A program made the position numbers and the translations under genes. A model generated the notes under the pieces. The model did not search any database, was not told the DNA's origin, and saw only the letters and a program-made list of their open reading frames with translations. Of a DNA stretch of 60,063 bases, positions 1-8,483 are shown piece after piece (the first letter of the stretch is position 1; each line of letters opens with the position of its first letter). The DNA is from Candidatus Zixiibacteriota bacterium (lineage in GTDB: Bacteria; Zixibacteria; MSB-5A5; GN15; JAAZOE01): positions 1 to 60,063 of the forward strand of contig DAOUTW010000026.1 in NCBI GenBank assembly GCA_030668485.1. The letters run 5' to 3'.

Positions 1-137
1 ATCGAATTGCTTCTTGAGCCCCGCATTTACGACACCACTTTTTGACCCATCACTAAACCCCTTTAATACCTTTTGACGTAATATTATCAATACCAATAAG
101 TTCAAACAAAAAAACCAACATAATTTGGCTATTATGC

Positions 138-220
138 CCATTGCGAGGAGTAAAGACCCGCCAACGGCGGGGTGAGCGACGCGGCAATCTATAGGTGATG
201 CCAATGAATAGCCAATATTA
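138..220 (+). repeat. Dispersed repeat, left-type copy A
   Basis: The sequence opens with CATTGCGAGGAG and runs to GCGGCAATCTATAGGTGA, then continues into GAATAGCCAATATTA, which is already the 5' end of the GIY-YIG gene. A second copy (C, 689-781) shares both the outer motif and the inner GAATAG-CAATATTA tail. The right-type copies (B and D) carry the reverse complement of the outer motif (GATTGCTTCGTC, CCTCGCAATGAC). CATTGCGAGG/GCAATCT repeats of this general kind are scattered in many bacterial genomes. Confidence 0.75.
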
Positions 221-491
221 TGTGTACATAATGACCAACTTCCAGAAATCAGCCCTGTATACTGGAGTAACCAACGACTTAAAAAGACGAGCTTACGAAC
301 ACAAGCAAGGCAGTGGAAGCGGATTCACTCGGAAGTATGGGGCAGTGCTTCTTGTCTATTATGAGGTCTTTCAGGATCCTCTTAATGCGATCGCGAGAGA
401 GAAGCAGATTAAGGGCGGGTCACGAAAGAAGAAGATGGCCTTGGTTGATAAGTTTAATCCGGCTTGGGAGGATTTGTATTCTCAGTTATAA
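204..491 (+). CDS. GIY-YIG nuclease-domain protein
   Basis: This is a 95-residue single-domain protein of the small GIY-YIG family (YhbQ/UPF0213-like). The GIY and YIG positions read YYVYIMTN (residues 4-11) and LYTGVTNDLKRR (about 19-30), followed by the usual helix with an Arg and a His (AYEHK) and a later EKQIKGG segment. Known members are monomeric nucleases or nuclease-like proteins of poorly defined role. I place the start at ATG 204; GTG 195 and ATG 198 are in frame just upstream and no good ribosome site separates them. The gene is tightly bracketed by repeat copy A, which overlaps its start, and copy B, which begins at its stop, so gene and repeats look like one unit. Confidence 0.8.
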   Translation: MNSQYYVYIMTNFQKSALYTGVTNDLKRRAYEHKQGSGSGFTRKYGAVLLVYYEVFQDPLNAIAREKQIKGGSRKKKMALVDKFNPAWEDLYSQL

Positions 492-573
492 TTCGAGTTA
501 CAGTTTCATCCTATCTATAGATTGCTTCGTCACTCGATCCGCCTTCGGCGTCCCTCGTTCCTCGCAATGACCG
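487..573 (+). repeat. Dispersed repeat, right-type copy B
   Basis: The copy starts at the GIY-YIG stop codon (TATAATTCGAGTTACAG) and ends in CCTCGCAATGACCGGCAG. It matches copy D (2972-3056) over about 85 bp with few differences. Its outer half is an inverted version of the left-type motif. Confidence 0.75.
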
Positions 574-991
574 GCAGAGAATTGATACTCCTCCAAATGA
601 AATATCGTTATTGGGAGAAGTGAAGCCCCGGGAGAGATGTGTTTTTGCTCAAAATATGTGATTGATCATCCTCCCAAAATAAACTATGGTCATTGCGAGG
701 AGGCCCGTAAACTCGAACGTAGTGAGGAGTGGGGCTGACGCGGCAATCTATAGGTGACACTTTTGAATAGTCAATATTACCGTTGCGGCGGGTCTTGATC
801 CGCTATTGTCCGCCGCGGCGGATGACCGGCCGCCTCTCAAAATGTCATTGCACTCATTTTAATATCGGATTATATTATCAATGTCACATGAGCAAAGTCA
901 TCAACCGGCATCGACACCGTGATAGGAAGTCGGGAACGCACAATGTGTCCTTTCTCCGCCATTATCCGACGTGCAAAATAAGGATTATTTC
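492..991. other. Gene-free repeat-rich spacer
   Basis: The 500 bases between the GIY-YIG gene and the membrane glycosyltransferase hold repeat copies B and C. They also hold an inverted repeat near 785-816 (GCGGCGG with CCGCCGC) and otherwise AT-rich sequence. No ORF here looks coding: the only ORF of note (783-995) has no ribosome site and a composition rich in Arg, His and Cys. Confidence 0.6.
689..781 (+). repeat. Dispersed repeat, left-type copy C
   Basis: The copy begins GTCATTGCGAGGAGG and includes GCGGCAATCTATAGGTGACA and GAATAGTCAATATTAC. The latter matches the first codons of the GIY-YIG gene after copy A, but here no GIY-YIG reading frame follows. Confidence 0.75.
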
Positions 992-2848
992 GTGAAGCTA
1001 TGCATCAAGGCATCACCTGCATTTATTGGTTCGCTATTGGTGATGATGGCCCTTATCTGCCATATCGGACTCATTTTACATTATAATTTTACACAAGATG
1101 ATGCCTACATTACTTTTCGATACGCGACCAATTTTCTCAACGGTGACGGATTAGTTTACAATATTGGCGAACAGGTCGAGGGATATACTAACTTTCTCTG
1201 GACTCTCCTGATGATCTTGGGACGACAATTGGGGTTTGGTTTCATAGTGCTTTCAAAGTTCTTGGGATCAATATTCGGAGTGGGCACGATACTCATTAGT
1301 TATCTATTGGGAAAAAGAATTTTCGCCGATCCAGATTGCGACCTGCGTTTTCCACTTGCCGGATTTTGCTGTCTGATTTTGGGGGCTGTTTATTCTTTTG
1401 CCTATTGGGCAGTGGCCGGACTTGAAACGGCAGCCTTCACTTTCATGGTCACGACGTCATTATATTTATATCTTCGCAGATCGTTTCTCATTATCCCGGT
1501 CCTGACCGCCGCGACTTTACTACGCCCGGAAGGCGGCCTGGTATTTGTATTTATTGTCATTTATGAAATCCTAAGGAAAAAAGCTTTAACTCAATATGCT
1601 ATCCTTGCGACTCTCTTATATGTACTCTTTATGTTACCGTCTGTCGCTTTCAAATTCTATTATTATGGATCGCTACTGCCTAATTCATTCTATGCCAAGA
1701 CAAATTTCAGCTCAGTTCAGGTAATTAGAGGCTTGGAATATGTCTGGCAATTCTCCAAACATTACCTGGGCGCCGGTCTATTTATTATCCCGGCCGTGGT
1801 CTTTTGGCAAAGAATGTCAACGGGAGTCCGGTTGTGTATGGCGTTTATACTGGTCTATACTATCTATCTAATCTTGATTGGCGGCGATGTGCTGAAAGTC
1901 CACCGGTTTTTTGTACCGCTGTTGCCATTCTTCATTATCGTAACGATAGCCGGACTAAAAATTCTGCTTCGGGGCAAATTGTTGATCAGCCTTGGGATTT
2001 TGATAGTCCTCGGTTATCAGATAGTTATGCCGCGAAGCTATGTGCAAACCTATCATGATCGAGAGGTTTTATTGGCGTCCAAGATGAGCCGGCTGACCGA
2101 TCAGATGGTTGCGGTAGATAATAGCGATTTTTCGGTAGCTGCCAGCACCATTGGAATGCTGGGATATGGTTTGATGGGGCATACGGTGATTGACCTTCTG
2201 GGCCTCACCGATTCCACCATTGCTCGTCATCCTGAACCTGAAGTCGAAGGATTAGAATCTTCCTGGCATGAATCACATTTTAATAGTCCTTATGTTCTTT
2301 CTCGTCAACCTGACTATATAGTATTTTCTACAAATGTGAAACCTTCGGCTCCCGCCGAACGAGCTTTATTTCTCTATAGCGAATTTCTGAGATGTTATCG
2401 CACCGTCGGCTTCTATCTCGGGGGTAGCCTTCAGGGTATTTACAAAAGGTATTATGACATCAAAGGGCCGATTGAGCGAGATGTCGAAGTCCAAATGGTA
2501 CAAAACTTCAATCGCGGTTTTAACCTGCTTAGTGAAGGTAATGACTATCGGAATGCCATTATGGCTTTTGATTCAGCTCTTAGATATTCGCCTGAGCCAA
2601 AATATCCATATATAATATCTGGAAAAGTCCTCGCCTATCGTAATATGGGTGACTTTGAAAAACTATATCATCTTTCACAAGAGATAGTAAGCAGTGATAC
2701 ACTTATTTATGAACCATATATGAATTTGTATTTGCTCGAAGCAGCGATGGGAAACCATGAAGCAGCCCAATATTACCGTGGCCGGTTGACCTCTTTAGTC
2801 CCCTGGATAATACCCCGTCTGGATTCATTGATTGACCGCGCCGATTGA
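992..2848 (+). CDS. AftB-like polytopic membrane glycosyltransferase
   Basis: This 618-residue protein has about ten hydrophobic segments in residues 10-360 and a soluble C-terminal part. After the first membrane helix it carries DDAYITFRYATNFLNGDGL and VEGYTNFLWT, the luminal signature of GT-C lipid-linked sugar transferases of the AftB/ArnT type. Such enzymes use a polyprenyl-phosphate sugar to modify an envelope polymer or lipid; donor and acceptor are unknown here. The last 110 residues contain TPR-like helices (NAIMAFDSALRYSPEPKYP). I prefer GTG 992 because AAGGA lies 7 bases upstream; GTG 971 is in frame but lacks a site. Base composition is more AT-rich than the downstream genes, and the gene sits between repeat copies C and D, which suggests acquisition. 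Confidence 0.7.
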   Translation: MKLCIKASPAFIGSLLVMMALICHIGLILHYNFTQDDAYITFRYATNFLNGDGLVYNIGEQVEGYTNFLWTLLMILGRQLGFGFIVLSKFLGSIFGVGTILISYLLGKRIFADPDCDLRFPLAGFCCLILGAVYSFAYWAVAGLETAAFTFMVTTSLYLYLRRSFLIIPVLTAATLLRPEGGLVFVFIVIYEILRKKALTQYAILATLLYVLFMLPSVAFKFYYYGSLLPNSFYAKTNFSSVQVIRGLEYVWQFSKHYLGAGLFIIPAVVFWQRMSTGVRLCMAFILVYTIYLILIGGDVLKVHRFFVPLLPFFIIVTIAGLKILLRGKLLISLGILIVLGYQIVMPRSYVQTYHDREVLLASKMSRLTDQMVAVDNSDFSVAASTIGMLGYGLMGHTVIDLLGLTDSTIARHPEPEVEGLESSWHESHFNSPYVLSRQPDYIVFSTNVKPSAPAERALFLYSEFLRCYRTVGFYLGGSLQGIYKRYYDIKGPIERDVEVQMVQNFNRGFNLLSEGNDYRNAIMAFDSALRYSPEPKYPYIISGKVLAYRNMGDFEKLYHLSQEIVSSDTLIYEPYMNLYLLEAAMGNHEAAQYYRGRLTSLVPWIIPRLDSLIDRAD

Positions 2849-2971
2849 TTTCATCATGATTTGTTCTATATTTTTGCTCTACCTCCTGATGGGTTTATTT
2901 TTTGTGGTTAGTGTACTTCCCCGTGCACCAACTACCCCGCTGGCAGACGAGGACGTCCGCCAGCCACGAAA

Positions 2972-3056
2972 CATAATTCGAATCACAGTATCATCCTATC
3001 CATAGATTGCTTCGTCACTCGATCCGCCTCCGGCGTCACTTGTTCCTCGCAATGAC
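2972..3056 (+). repeat. Dispersed repeat, right-type copy D
   Basis: The copy runs from CATAATTCGAATCACAG to CCTCGCAATGACCCGC and is nearly identical to copy B. It lies about 125 bases after the glycosyltransferase gene. An imperfect palindrome (CTGGCAGAC/GTCCGCCAG, about 2940-2963) immediately precedes it. Confidence 0.75.
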
Positions 3057-3149
3057 CCGCAGGGAGGTGGATTTATGCGAATTACAATCAAAAAAAAAGG
3101 CGACCCGCATTAACAACGAATCGCCTTATCAATTATATAAAACCGGCAA

Positions 3150-4637
3150 CTATTTCTTTGCGGCTTTGGCTTTTTGTTCTGCTTCCGCCTTCTCCACTTC
3201 CGGGTCAACCAACGGCAGGCCCAGCATGTAGCGATGCATGGCTCGTGCGGCAACCTTGCCTGCGCCTGCGGCCAAAATAACCGTCGCGCCGCCGGTGACG
3301 ATATCACCGCCGGCGAAGACGCCGGGGCGAGAGGTCATCATAGTTCGCTCGTCGGCCACGGTGATGTTGCCCCACTTGTTCGTATCCAGACCGGTCGTGG
3401 TCTGAGGCACCAGGGGATTGGATGAATTACCAATGGCAACCACCACGGTATCGACCGGAATTATGAAATTGGAACCTTCGATAACAACCGGACGACGACG
3501 CCCCGATGCGTCAGGCTCGCCCAACTCCATCTGAACGCATTCCATCTGGGTCACCCAGCCGTCTTCATCGCCATGATATTTGACCGGGTTGGTCAACAGC
3601 TTGAATTCGATTTGCTCTTCCTCGGCATGATGGATTTCTTCGGTTCGAGCCGGCATCTCCTCCCGGCTGCGGCGATAGACGATAGTCGAATGATCGGCGC
3701 CCAGCCGTTTCGAAATCCGAACCGCATCCATAGCGGTATTGCCGCCGCCAAGGACAGCTACATTCTTGCCGGAAAAGATCGGCGTGTCGTAATCGGGGAA
3801 ATCATAACCGCGCATCAGGTTGGCCCGCGTAAGATATTCATTGGCGGAGTAGACCCCTTTGAGGTTCTCGCCTTCAATGCGCATGAAATTGGGCAGTCCC
3901 GCACCGGTGCCGATGAAGACCGAATCGTACCCTTCTTCCAGCAGTTCATCGATGGTTTCGAGTTTGCCGATGACATAACTGGTCAACACCTCGACACCCA
4001 TCTGCTTCAGGTAATCGACTTCGGAAGCGACAATGCTCTTGGGAAGACGGAATTCGGGAATACCGTAAACGAGCACACCGCCCGGCATATGCAAGGCTTC
4101 AAAGATGGTCACCTTGTGGCCCATCAAGGCCAGGTCGGCGGCAGCGGTCAGTCCTGCCGGGCCGGCTCCGACAATAGCCACTCTTTTGCCGGTCGGGGCT
4201 GGGATTTTCGGAATCTCGACTTCGCCATGTTCCCGTTCCCAGTCGGCCACGAATCGTTCCAGGTTACCGACGCCGACCGATTTGTGTTTTTTGGTCAGGA
4301 CGCAGACTATTTCGCACTGCTCATCCTGAGGGCAAACGCGTCCGCAAATTGCCGGGAGGGCATTGGTCTCTTTGATCTTGCGCGCTGCTTCGGAAAACTT
4401 GCCATCACGCACCAGCATAATGAAAGCGGGGATATCCACCTCCACCGGGCATCCGGCGATACACTTCGGCTTGGGGCAATTCAGACATCGCTCGGCTTCT
4501 TCCATCGCCATTTCCGGAGTCAATCCGCAGGGGACTTCGTTGAAATTTGTAATGCGCTCCAGCGGCGGTTGAGCCGGCATATTCAGGCGCTTTATTTTCA
4601 TCCGTTCTTTGTTGGTCATTTTCTTTTCGTCTGCCAC
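3150..4637 (-). CDS. nfnB: NfnB-type NADPH oxidoreductase, GltD-like flavoprotein
   Basis: This 495-residue flavoprotein belongs to the glutamate synthase small-subunit family. The N-terminal ferredoxin-like region has two Cys clusters (CLNCPKPKCIAGCP and CGRVCPQDEQCEIVC, residues about 52-110) for Fe-S centres. A dinucleotide-binding GAGPAGLTAA motif follows (about 157), and a second one, GGGNTAMDA (about 297). Its neighbour 12 bases upstream is the NfnA-type subunit, so the pair most likely forms NfnAB, which couples NADH, NADPH and ferredoxin by electron bifurcation in the cytoplasm. Large glutamate synthase subunit is absent, which argues against a GltBD role. The start is GTG with AAGGAG just upstream. 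The C-terminus is a charged Lys/Ala/Glu tail. Confidence 0.88.
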   Translation of the reverse strand: MADEKKMTNKERMKIKRLNMPAQPPLERITNFNEVPCGLTPEMAMEEAERCLNCPKPKCIAGCPVEVDIPAFIMLVRDGKFSEAARKIKETNALPAICGRVCPQDEQCEIVCVLTKKHKSVGVGNLERFVADWEREHGEVEIPKIPAPTGKRVAIVGAGPAGLTAAADLALMGHKVTIFEALHMPGGVLVYGIPEFRLPKSIVASEVDYLKQMGVEVLTSYVIGKLETIDELLEEGYDSVFIGTGAGLPNFMRIEGENLKGVYSANEYLTRANLMRGYDFPDYDTPIFSGKNVAVLGGGNTAMDAVRISKRLGADHSTIVYRRSREEMPARTEEIHHAEEEQIEFKLLTNPVKYHGDEDGWVTQMECVQMELGEPDASGRRRPVVIEGSNFIIPVDTVVVAIGNSSNPLVPQTTTGLDTNKWGNITVADERTMMTSRPGVFAGGDIVTGGATVILAAGAGKVAARAMHRYMLGLPLVDPEVEKAEAEQKAKAAKK

Positions 4638-4649
4638 GGAAAACTCCTT

Positions 4650-5528
4650 TTATGCTTCAGTCTCGGAACCGGTTTGAGCTTTCGCGTCCTTATAGGAACA
4701 TTCCTCCGAATGCAAAAACTTGTCGTATGCAATTTTTTCCTGTTTATGATACATCTTCAAACGACTGGTCATCTCGTCGAAGTCAACCAGATGAGCATCG
4801 AAATCGGGACCATCGACACAGGCAAATTTGGTCTTGCCGCCGACCGTTACCCGGCAGGCGCCGCACATTCCGGTGCCGTCGACCATGATCGGGTTCAGGC
4901 TGACCCAGGTCTTGATACCCGCGGCGCGGGTCGTTTCGGCAATCGCCTTCATCATCGGGACCGGCCCGATCGCCATGATATTGTCGATCGGGGTGCCGTC
5001 CTTCATAAGCTGTTCCAGAACGGTGGTGACAAAACCATGGGTGCCGAAGGAACCGTCATCGGTAGCGATATGCAGTTTATGCGAAGCCGCGGTCAATTCC
5101 TCTTGATAAATCAACAAGTCTTTAGTCCGCGCGCCGATAATCGTTTCCACCTGGTTGCCGGCTTCTTTCAAGGCCAGGGCAATCGGGGCGATAGGGGGGA
5201 TGCCCAGTCCGCCGCCGATACAGACGCAGCGACCGAATTTCTCGACATGCGATGGCAATCCCAGAGGCCCGACGACATCACGGAAATGATCTCCCGCTTT
5301 CATGCGGTTCATGGAAGCTGAGGTTTTGCCCACTTCCTGAATAACCACCGTCAGAATACCATTTTCTTTATCCAGACCGCCGATCGACATCGGTATCCGT
5401 TCACCGCGTTCATGCTGTCGCAGGATTACAAACTGACCGGCAACCGCCTTTTTGACCAGCTTGGATGCCTCGATCCGAAAACGGCATACTTTGGGGCATA
5501 TCTCAACTATTTCTATAATCTTGTACAC
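4650..5528 (-). CDS. nfnA: NfnA-type ferredoxin:NAD oxidoreductase subunit
   Basis: This 292-residue protein has the ferredoxin-NADP reductase-like fold of NfnA/SudB/PyrK. An FAD-binding beta barrel occupies the first 100 residues. The NAD-binding domain has GRCVCIGGGLGIPPIAPIA (about 102-120), and a C-terminal [2Fe-2S] loop has MCGACRVTVGG with a later FACVDGP Cys. In NfnAB the small subunit reduces NAD while the large subunit handles NADPH and ferredoxin. The start is GTG 5528 with GGAGGAAAC directly upstream, an excellent ribosome site; no ATG is better placed. It is first in the nfnA-nfnB unit. A weak minus-strand promoter (TTGACT, 17 bases, TACTTT) can be read near 5665-5695. Sulfide dehydrogenase (SudAB) is the main alternative annotation. 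Confidence 0.87.
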   Translation of the reverse strand: MYKIIEIVEICPKVCRFRIEASKLVKKAVAGQFVILRQHERGERIPMSIGGLDKENGILTVVIQEVGKTSASMNRMKAGDHFRDVVGPLGLPSHVEKFGRCVCIGGGLGIPPIAPIALALKEAGNQVETIIGARTKDLLIYQEELTAASHKLHIATDDGSFGTHGFVTTVLEQLMKDGTPIDNIMAIGPVPMMKAIAETTRAAGIKTWVSLNPIMVDGTGMCGACRVTVGGKTKFACVDGPDFDAHLVDFDEMTSRLKMYHKQEKIAYDKFLHSEECSYKDAKAQTGSETEA

Positions 5529-5737
5529 GTTTCCTCCACGTCTGTCAAACCGGGATCATTGAGACTCCACAGAAGTTACATCTTATATAAACGGAGTCGT
5601 ATAATCTTTTATCCGTTCTCTCCCGTTGTCCTCATTCTCAACCTGACCACATATTCTTCATCGAGGGAGAAAGTATGCAATTCGGGCAGTCTAGTCAAGG
5701 CCTGAGCCGTAAAGAGGACGAAAAATACCCTATTATT

Positions 5738-6937
5738 TTAAACTCCGATAATCCGCTCTGTTTCCCGGGCAATCACCAATTCTTCGTTGGTCGGCACGAC
5801 TACAATACCGACCTTGGAATCATCAGTCGAAACCATACCAATCCCGCCTTCATGAGCCTGATTTTTGCCCTGATCGATCTTGATACCGCAGAATTCCATA
5901 CCGCTGCATGACAATCGCCGCACCTCGGCGGAGTTTTCTCCGACACCGCCGGTGAATACAATCAGGTCAATGCCGCCCATGGCTGCGGTGTAGGAACCGA
6001 TATACTTTTTAATGCGATACGTAAAAATATCGATGGCGAGTTTGGCGCGGGAACGACCATTTTCCGCCGCTTCGAGAACCTCGCGCACATCCGATGATAT
6101 CCCGGAGATTCCGTATAACCCCGAGTGTTTGTTCAGCAGTGTGTTGGCTTCATGAAGCGACAATTCCTCTCGTCCCATTATATGGAGAATGATGGCCGGA
6201 TCGCAGTCACCGCTGCGAGTGCCCATCAGGAGTCCTTCCAGCGGCGTGAAACCCATCGAGGTGTCGATCGAAACACCGCCGTCGACAGCGGCCATCGAGG
6301 CGCCATTGCCAAGATGACAGGTGATTATTTTCAAATCCTCAATCGGGCGACCGACTGTTTTGGCTGCCTGTTGCGAAACAAAATAATGTGACGGACCGTG
6401 AAAACCGTAGCGTCGAATGCCGTACTTTTTGTAAAGCTGATAAGGGATACCGTAAATGTAGGCATAGGGAGGCATCTTGTGATGGAAGGCGGTGTCGAAG
6501 ACCGCAACTTGAGGAAGGCCCTCCAGCGATTGCGTAGCGGCGTTGATGCCGCGAATATTGTGAGGATTATGCAGCGGAGCCAGGGCGATAAGGTTCCTGA
6601 TTTCGCCCATCAATTCCTGCGTGATCAGAATCGATTCGGTAAACCGTTCTCCGCCGTGCACCACCCGGTGGCCGACGGCATTGATTTCACTTTTATCCTT
6701 GATAACTCCGTGGTTTGCGGAGAGCAGCATCGAAATAACGAAATCAATCGCTTGAATATGATCCAGGATTTCACCGGAAATCATCGTCTCCGGGCGGTCA
6801 AACGGTTTATGCGTCAGGACCGACGCCGACATCCCGATCCGATCCACTTTACCTTTGGCCAGCGCCAGCTCTTTGTCCATATCGATCAGTTGGTATTTGA
6901 CCGATGATGATCCGCAGTTGAGTACCAGAATTTTCAT
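5738..6937 (-). CDS. ackA: Acetate kinase
   Basis: This is a full-length (399 residues) ASKHA-fold acetate kinase that interconverts acetate plus ATP with acetyl phosphate plus ADP. The phosphate-binding NCGSSSVKY is at 7-15, GHRVVHGGERF at about 88, VFDTAFHHKMP at about 147, HLGNGASMAA at about 206, and the GFTPLEGLLMGTRSGDCDP signature at about 230. All expected catalytic residues appear present. It overlaps the stop of the upstream 3-hydroxyacyl-CoA dehydrogenase gene by one base (TAATG), so the two are translationally coupled. No phosphotransacetylase is in the window. The pairing suggests substrate-level ATP formation from acyl-CoA catabolism. Confidence 0.96.
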   Translation of the reverse strand: MKILVLNCGSSSVKYQLIDMDKELALAKGKVDRIGMSASVLTHKPFDRPETMISGEILDHIQAIDFVISMLLSANHGVIKDKSEINAVGHRVVHGGERFTESILITQELMGEIRNLIALAPLHNPHNIRGINAATQSLEGLPQVAVFDTAFHHKMPPYAYIYGIPYQLYKKYGIRRYGFHGPSHYFVSQQAAKTVGRPIEDLKIITCHLGNGASMAAVDGGVSIDTSMGFTPLEGLLMGTRSGDCDPAIILHIMGREELSLHEANTLLNKHSGLYGISGISSDVREVLEAAENGRSRAKLAIDIFTYRIKKYIGSYTAAMGGIDLIVFTGGVGENSAEVRRLSCSGMEFCGIKIDQGKNQAHEGGIGMVSTDDSKVGIVVVPTNEELVIARETERIIGV

Positions 6938-7833
6938 TATTTGTCTCCCGGATTATTGTCTGGCTTGATGCGGTTCCCTTCGGCGTCGTACTTGAAAAAG
7001 CCTTCGCCGGTCTTGACGCCGAGGTGACCGGCACGAACCATTTTACGCAGCAGGGGACAGGGGTTGTATTTGTGCTCCGACAATTCCGAAATCAGGTTTT
7101 CCATCCACGACATCACTTCGTCGAGGCCCATCATATCGGCCAGCGCCAGCGGCCCGACATTGAACCCGAATCCGAGTTTCATGGCGGTATCGATATCCTC
7201 GGCCGTCGATATCCCTTCCATCAGAACATGCATCGCCTCATTGAGAAACGGGACGATGATACGGGTGGTTACATAGCCGGGATATTCATGAACCAGAATC
7301 GGTCGCCGGTTGATAGACTCGGCGAATTCGCGAATCGTCTGATAGGTTTCATCGGATGTGTTAAGGCCGCGTACCACTTCAATAATCTGAACCTTGGTGA
7401 CCGGGTTGAGAAAGTGCATACCGATGACTTTGTCCGGTCTATTGGTCACCGATGCGATTTGCGAAATCGACAGGGTCGAGGTATTGGTGACCAGGATCGT
7501 TTCGGGCGGGCATAATTTGTCGAGCTGGGCAAATATATCCTGCTTTTGCCTTAACCTATCCGGGATCGCTTCAATGACCATTTCCGCTTCAGCCACCGAT
7601 GAAAGGTCACCGCTCGGTAATATCCGGGCCAGAATCGCTCGTTTTTCCGACTCGGTCAGACCCCAGCGTTCGATCTCGCGGTCCATATTTTCAATGATCC
7701 GCTTTATCCCTCTTTCCGCCATTTCCGCTGTCTTATCGATCAGCGTAACATCGGTGCCGGTGGAGGCGATGGTTTCGGCGATACCGGTGCCCATAACTCC
7801 GGCGCCGACGATAAAAACTCTTTTTATAGCCAC
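6937..7833 (-). CDS. 3-hydroxyacyl-CoA (3-hydroxybutyryl-CoA) dehydrogenase
   Basis: This 298-residue NAD(P)-dependent dehydrogenase has the Rossmann motif GAGVMGTGIAETIA at 10-23. It has the family motif TNTSTLSISQIA (about 117-128), the catalytic His/Glu region GMHFLNPVTKVQIIEVVRG (about 138-156), and the C-terminal domain ending TGEGFFKYD. The size and KTGEGFF ending fit the short single-function 3-hydroxybutyryl-CoA dehydrogenase, acting in butyrate or beta-oxidation chemistry. Translation starts at GTG 7833 with GAGGT upstream. It leads a two-gene unit with ackA. Confidence 0.9.
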   Translation of the reverse strand: MAIKRVFIVGAGVMGTGIAETIASTGTDVTLIDKTAEMAERGIKRIIENMDREIERWGLTESEKRAILARILPSGDLSSVAEAEMVIEAIPDRLRQKQDIFAQLDKLCPPETILVTNTSTLSISQIASVTNRPDKVIGMHFLNPVTKVQIIEVVRGLNTSDETYQTIREFAESINRRPILVHEYPGYVTTRIIVPFLNEAMHVLMEGISTAEDIDTAMKLGFGFNVGPLALADMMGLDEVMSWMENLISELSEHKYNPCPLLRKMVRAGHLGVKTGEGFFKYDAEGNRIKPDNNPGDK

Positions 7834-8483
7834 TGTTTATTACCTCAGTAAAAGGCGCAAATATGCAAAAATATCAACAAACGTCTACTTTCATAACGGC
7901 TGAAATATATGGATTTGTGCAAAGTTGGCAAGCGGTTTCTAACCCATTCGTTTTACAGGAGTCAGCCCATCTCAGGGCCATATTGTAACCCACCTAAGAT
8001 CGCTCTTGCGACCGCCAGGTGGGTTTATTTTTTTGACCATGAGATGACGACCTTTTATAAAAGTAAATGGTATTAAATGACCTGCCGCAATTTATAATGC
8101 AACGGTCTCAGGATAAAATCGCTTCGCCCACCCTCCGGGTGGGGTACAAAGTGGAGCTACACGATGTCACACTTAACCACTTGATACAACACTAATTACG
8201 GGATTTCCTTGCAATCTGGTATGAAAAGACTTGAATAATAACCGCTCTTTATGTATACTTATAATGAGGGGGTGTTGGAAATATCTGTTAGCCCCCCCCA
8301 AGACTTTGGAATATCTTTCATAAAGCCAACAGATAACGGACAAGTCGGACTCGTCCAGTGATCCTGCCTGTGGAAAACCGCGAGATTGCGACCGGATTTA
8401 TTCTGGGATGTCTCGAACGAAAAGATAGAGATTTTTCTGAATAGAACAGATTTATTGAAAGAACAGAGAGGAGGCAAATAAAC
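7834..8483. other. Spacer with hairpin repeats ahead of the ATP-grasp gene
   Basis: No coding ORF is supported. The stretch holds repeat copy 1 (7982-8046), a perfect hairpin CCCACCC/GGGTGGG at 8127-8143, and a TATAAT at 8260-8265 without a good -35 partner. The 160 bases before the ATP-grasp start are AT-rich and may be leader. Confidence 0.5.
7982..8046 (+). repeat. Cassette-flanking hairpin repeat, copy 1
   Basis: The sequence begins ATTGTAACCCACCTAAG and contains CGCCAGGTGGGTTTATTTTTTT, with stem arms CCCACCT and AGGTGGG and an inner CG-rich loop. Copy 2 at 11180-11241 has the same orientation and matches on both sides of the hairpin, down to the GA-C-TGAGA-G tail. The arms plus T-run could also act as a terminator. 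Confidence 0.75.

Noticed and set aside
783-995. 70-codon ORF before the glycosyltransferase
   Set aside because: It has no ribosome site, and its His/Arg/Cys-rich sequence looks non-coding.
3573-5321. Long plus-strand ORF opposite nfnB and nfnA
   Set aside because: The minus-strand genes have clear domains and starts, and this frame is a codon-bias shadow of them.
8259-8477. 72-codon minus-strand ORF before the ATP-grasp gene
   Set aside because: It has no ribosome site and lies in the AT-rich leader with a TATAAT; nothing in it resembles a protein domain.
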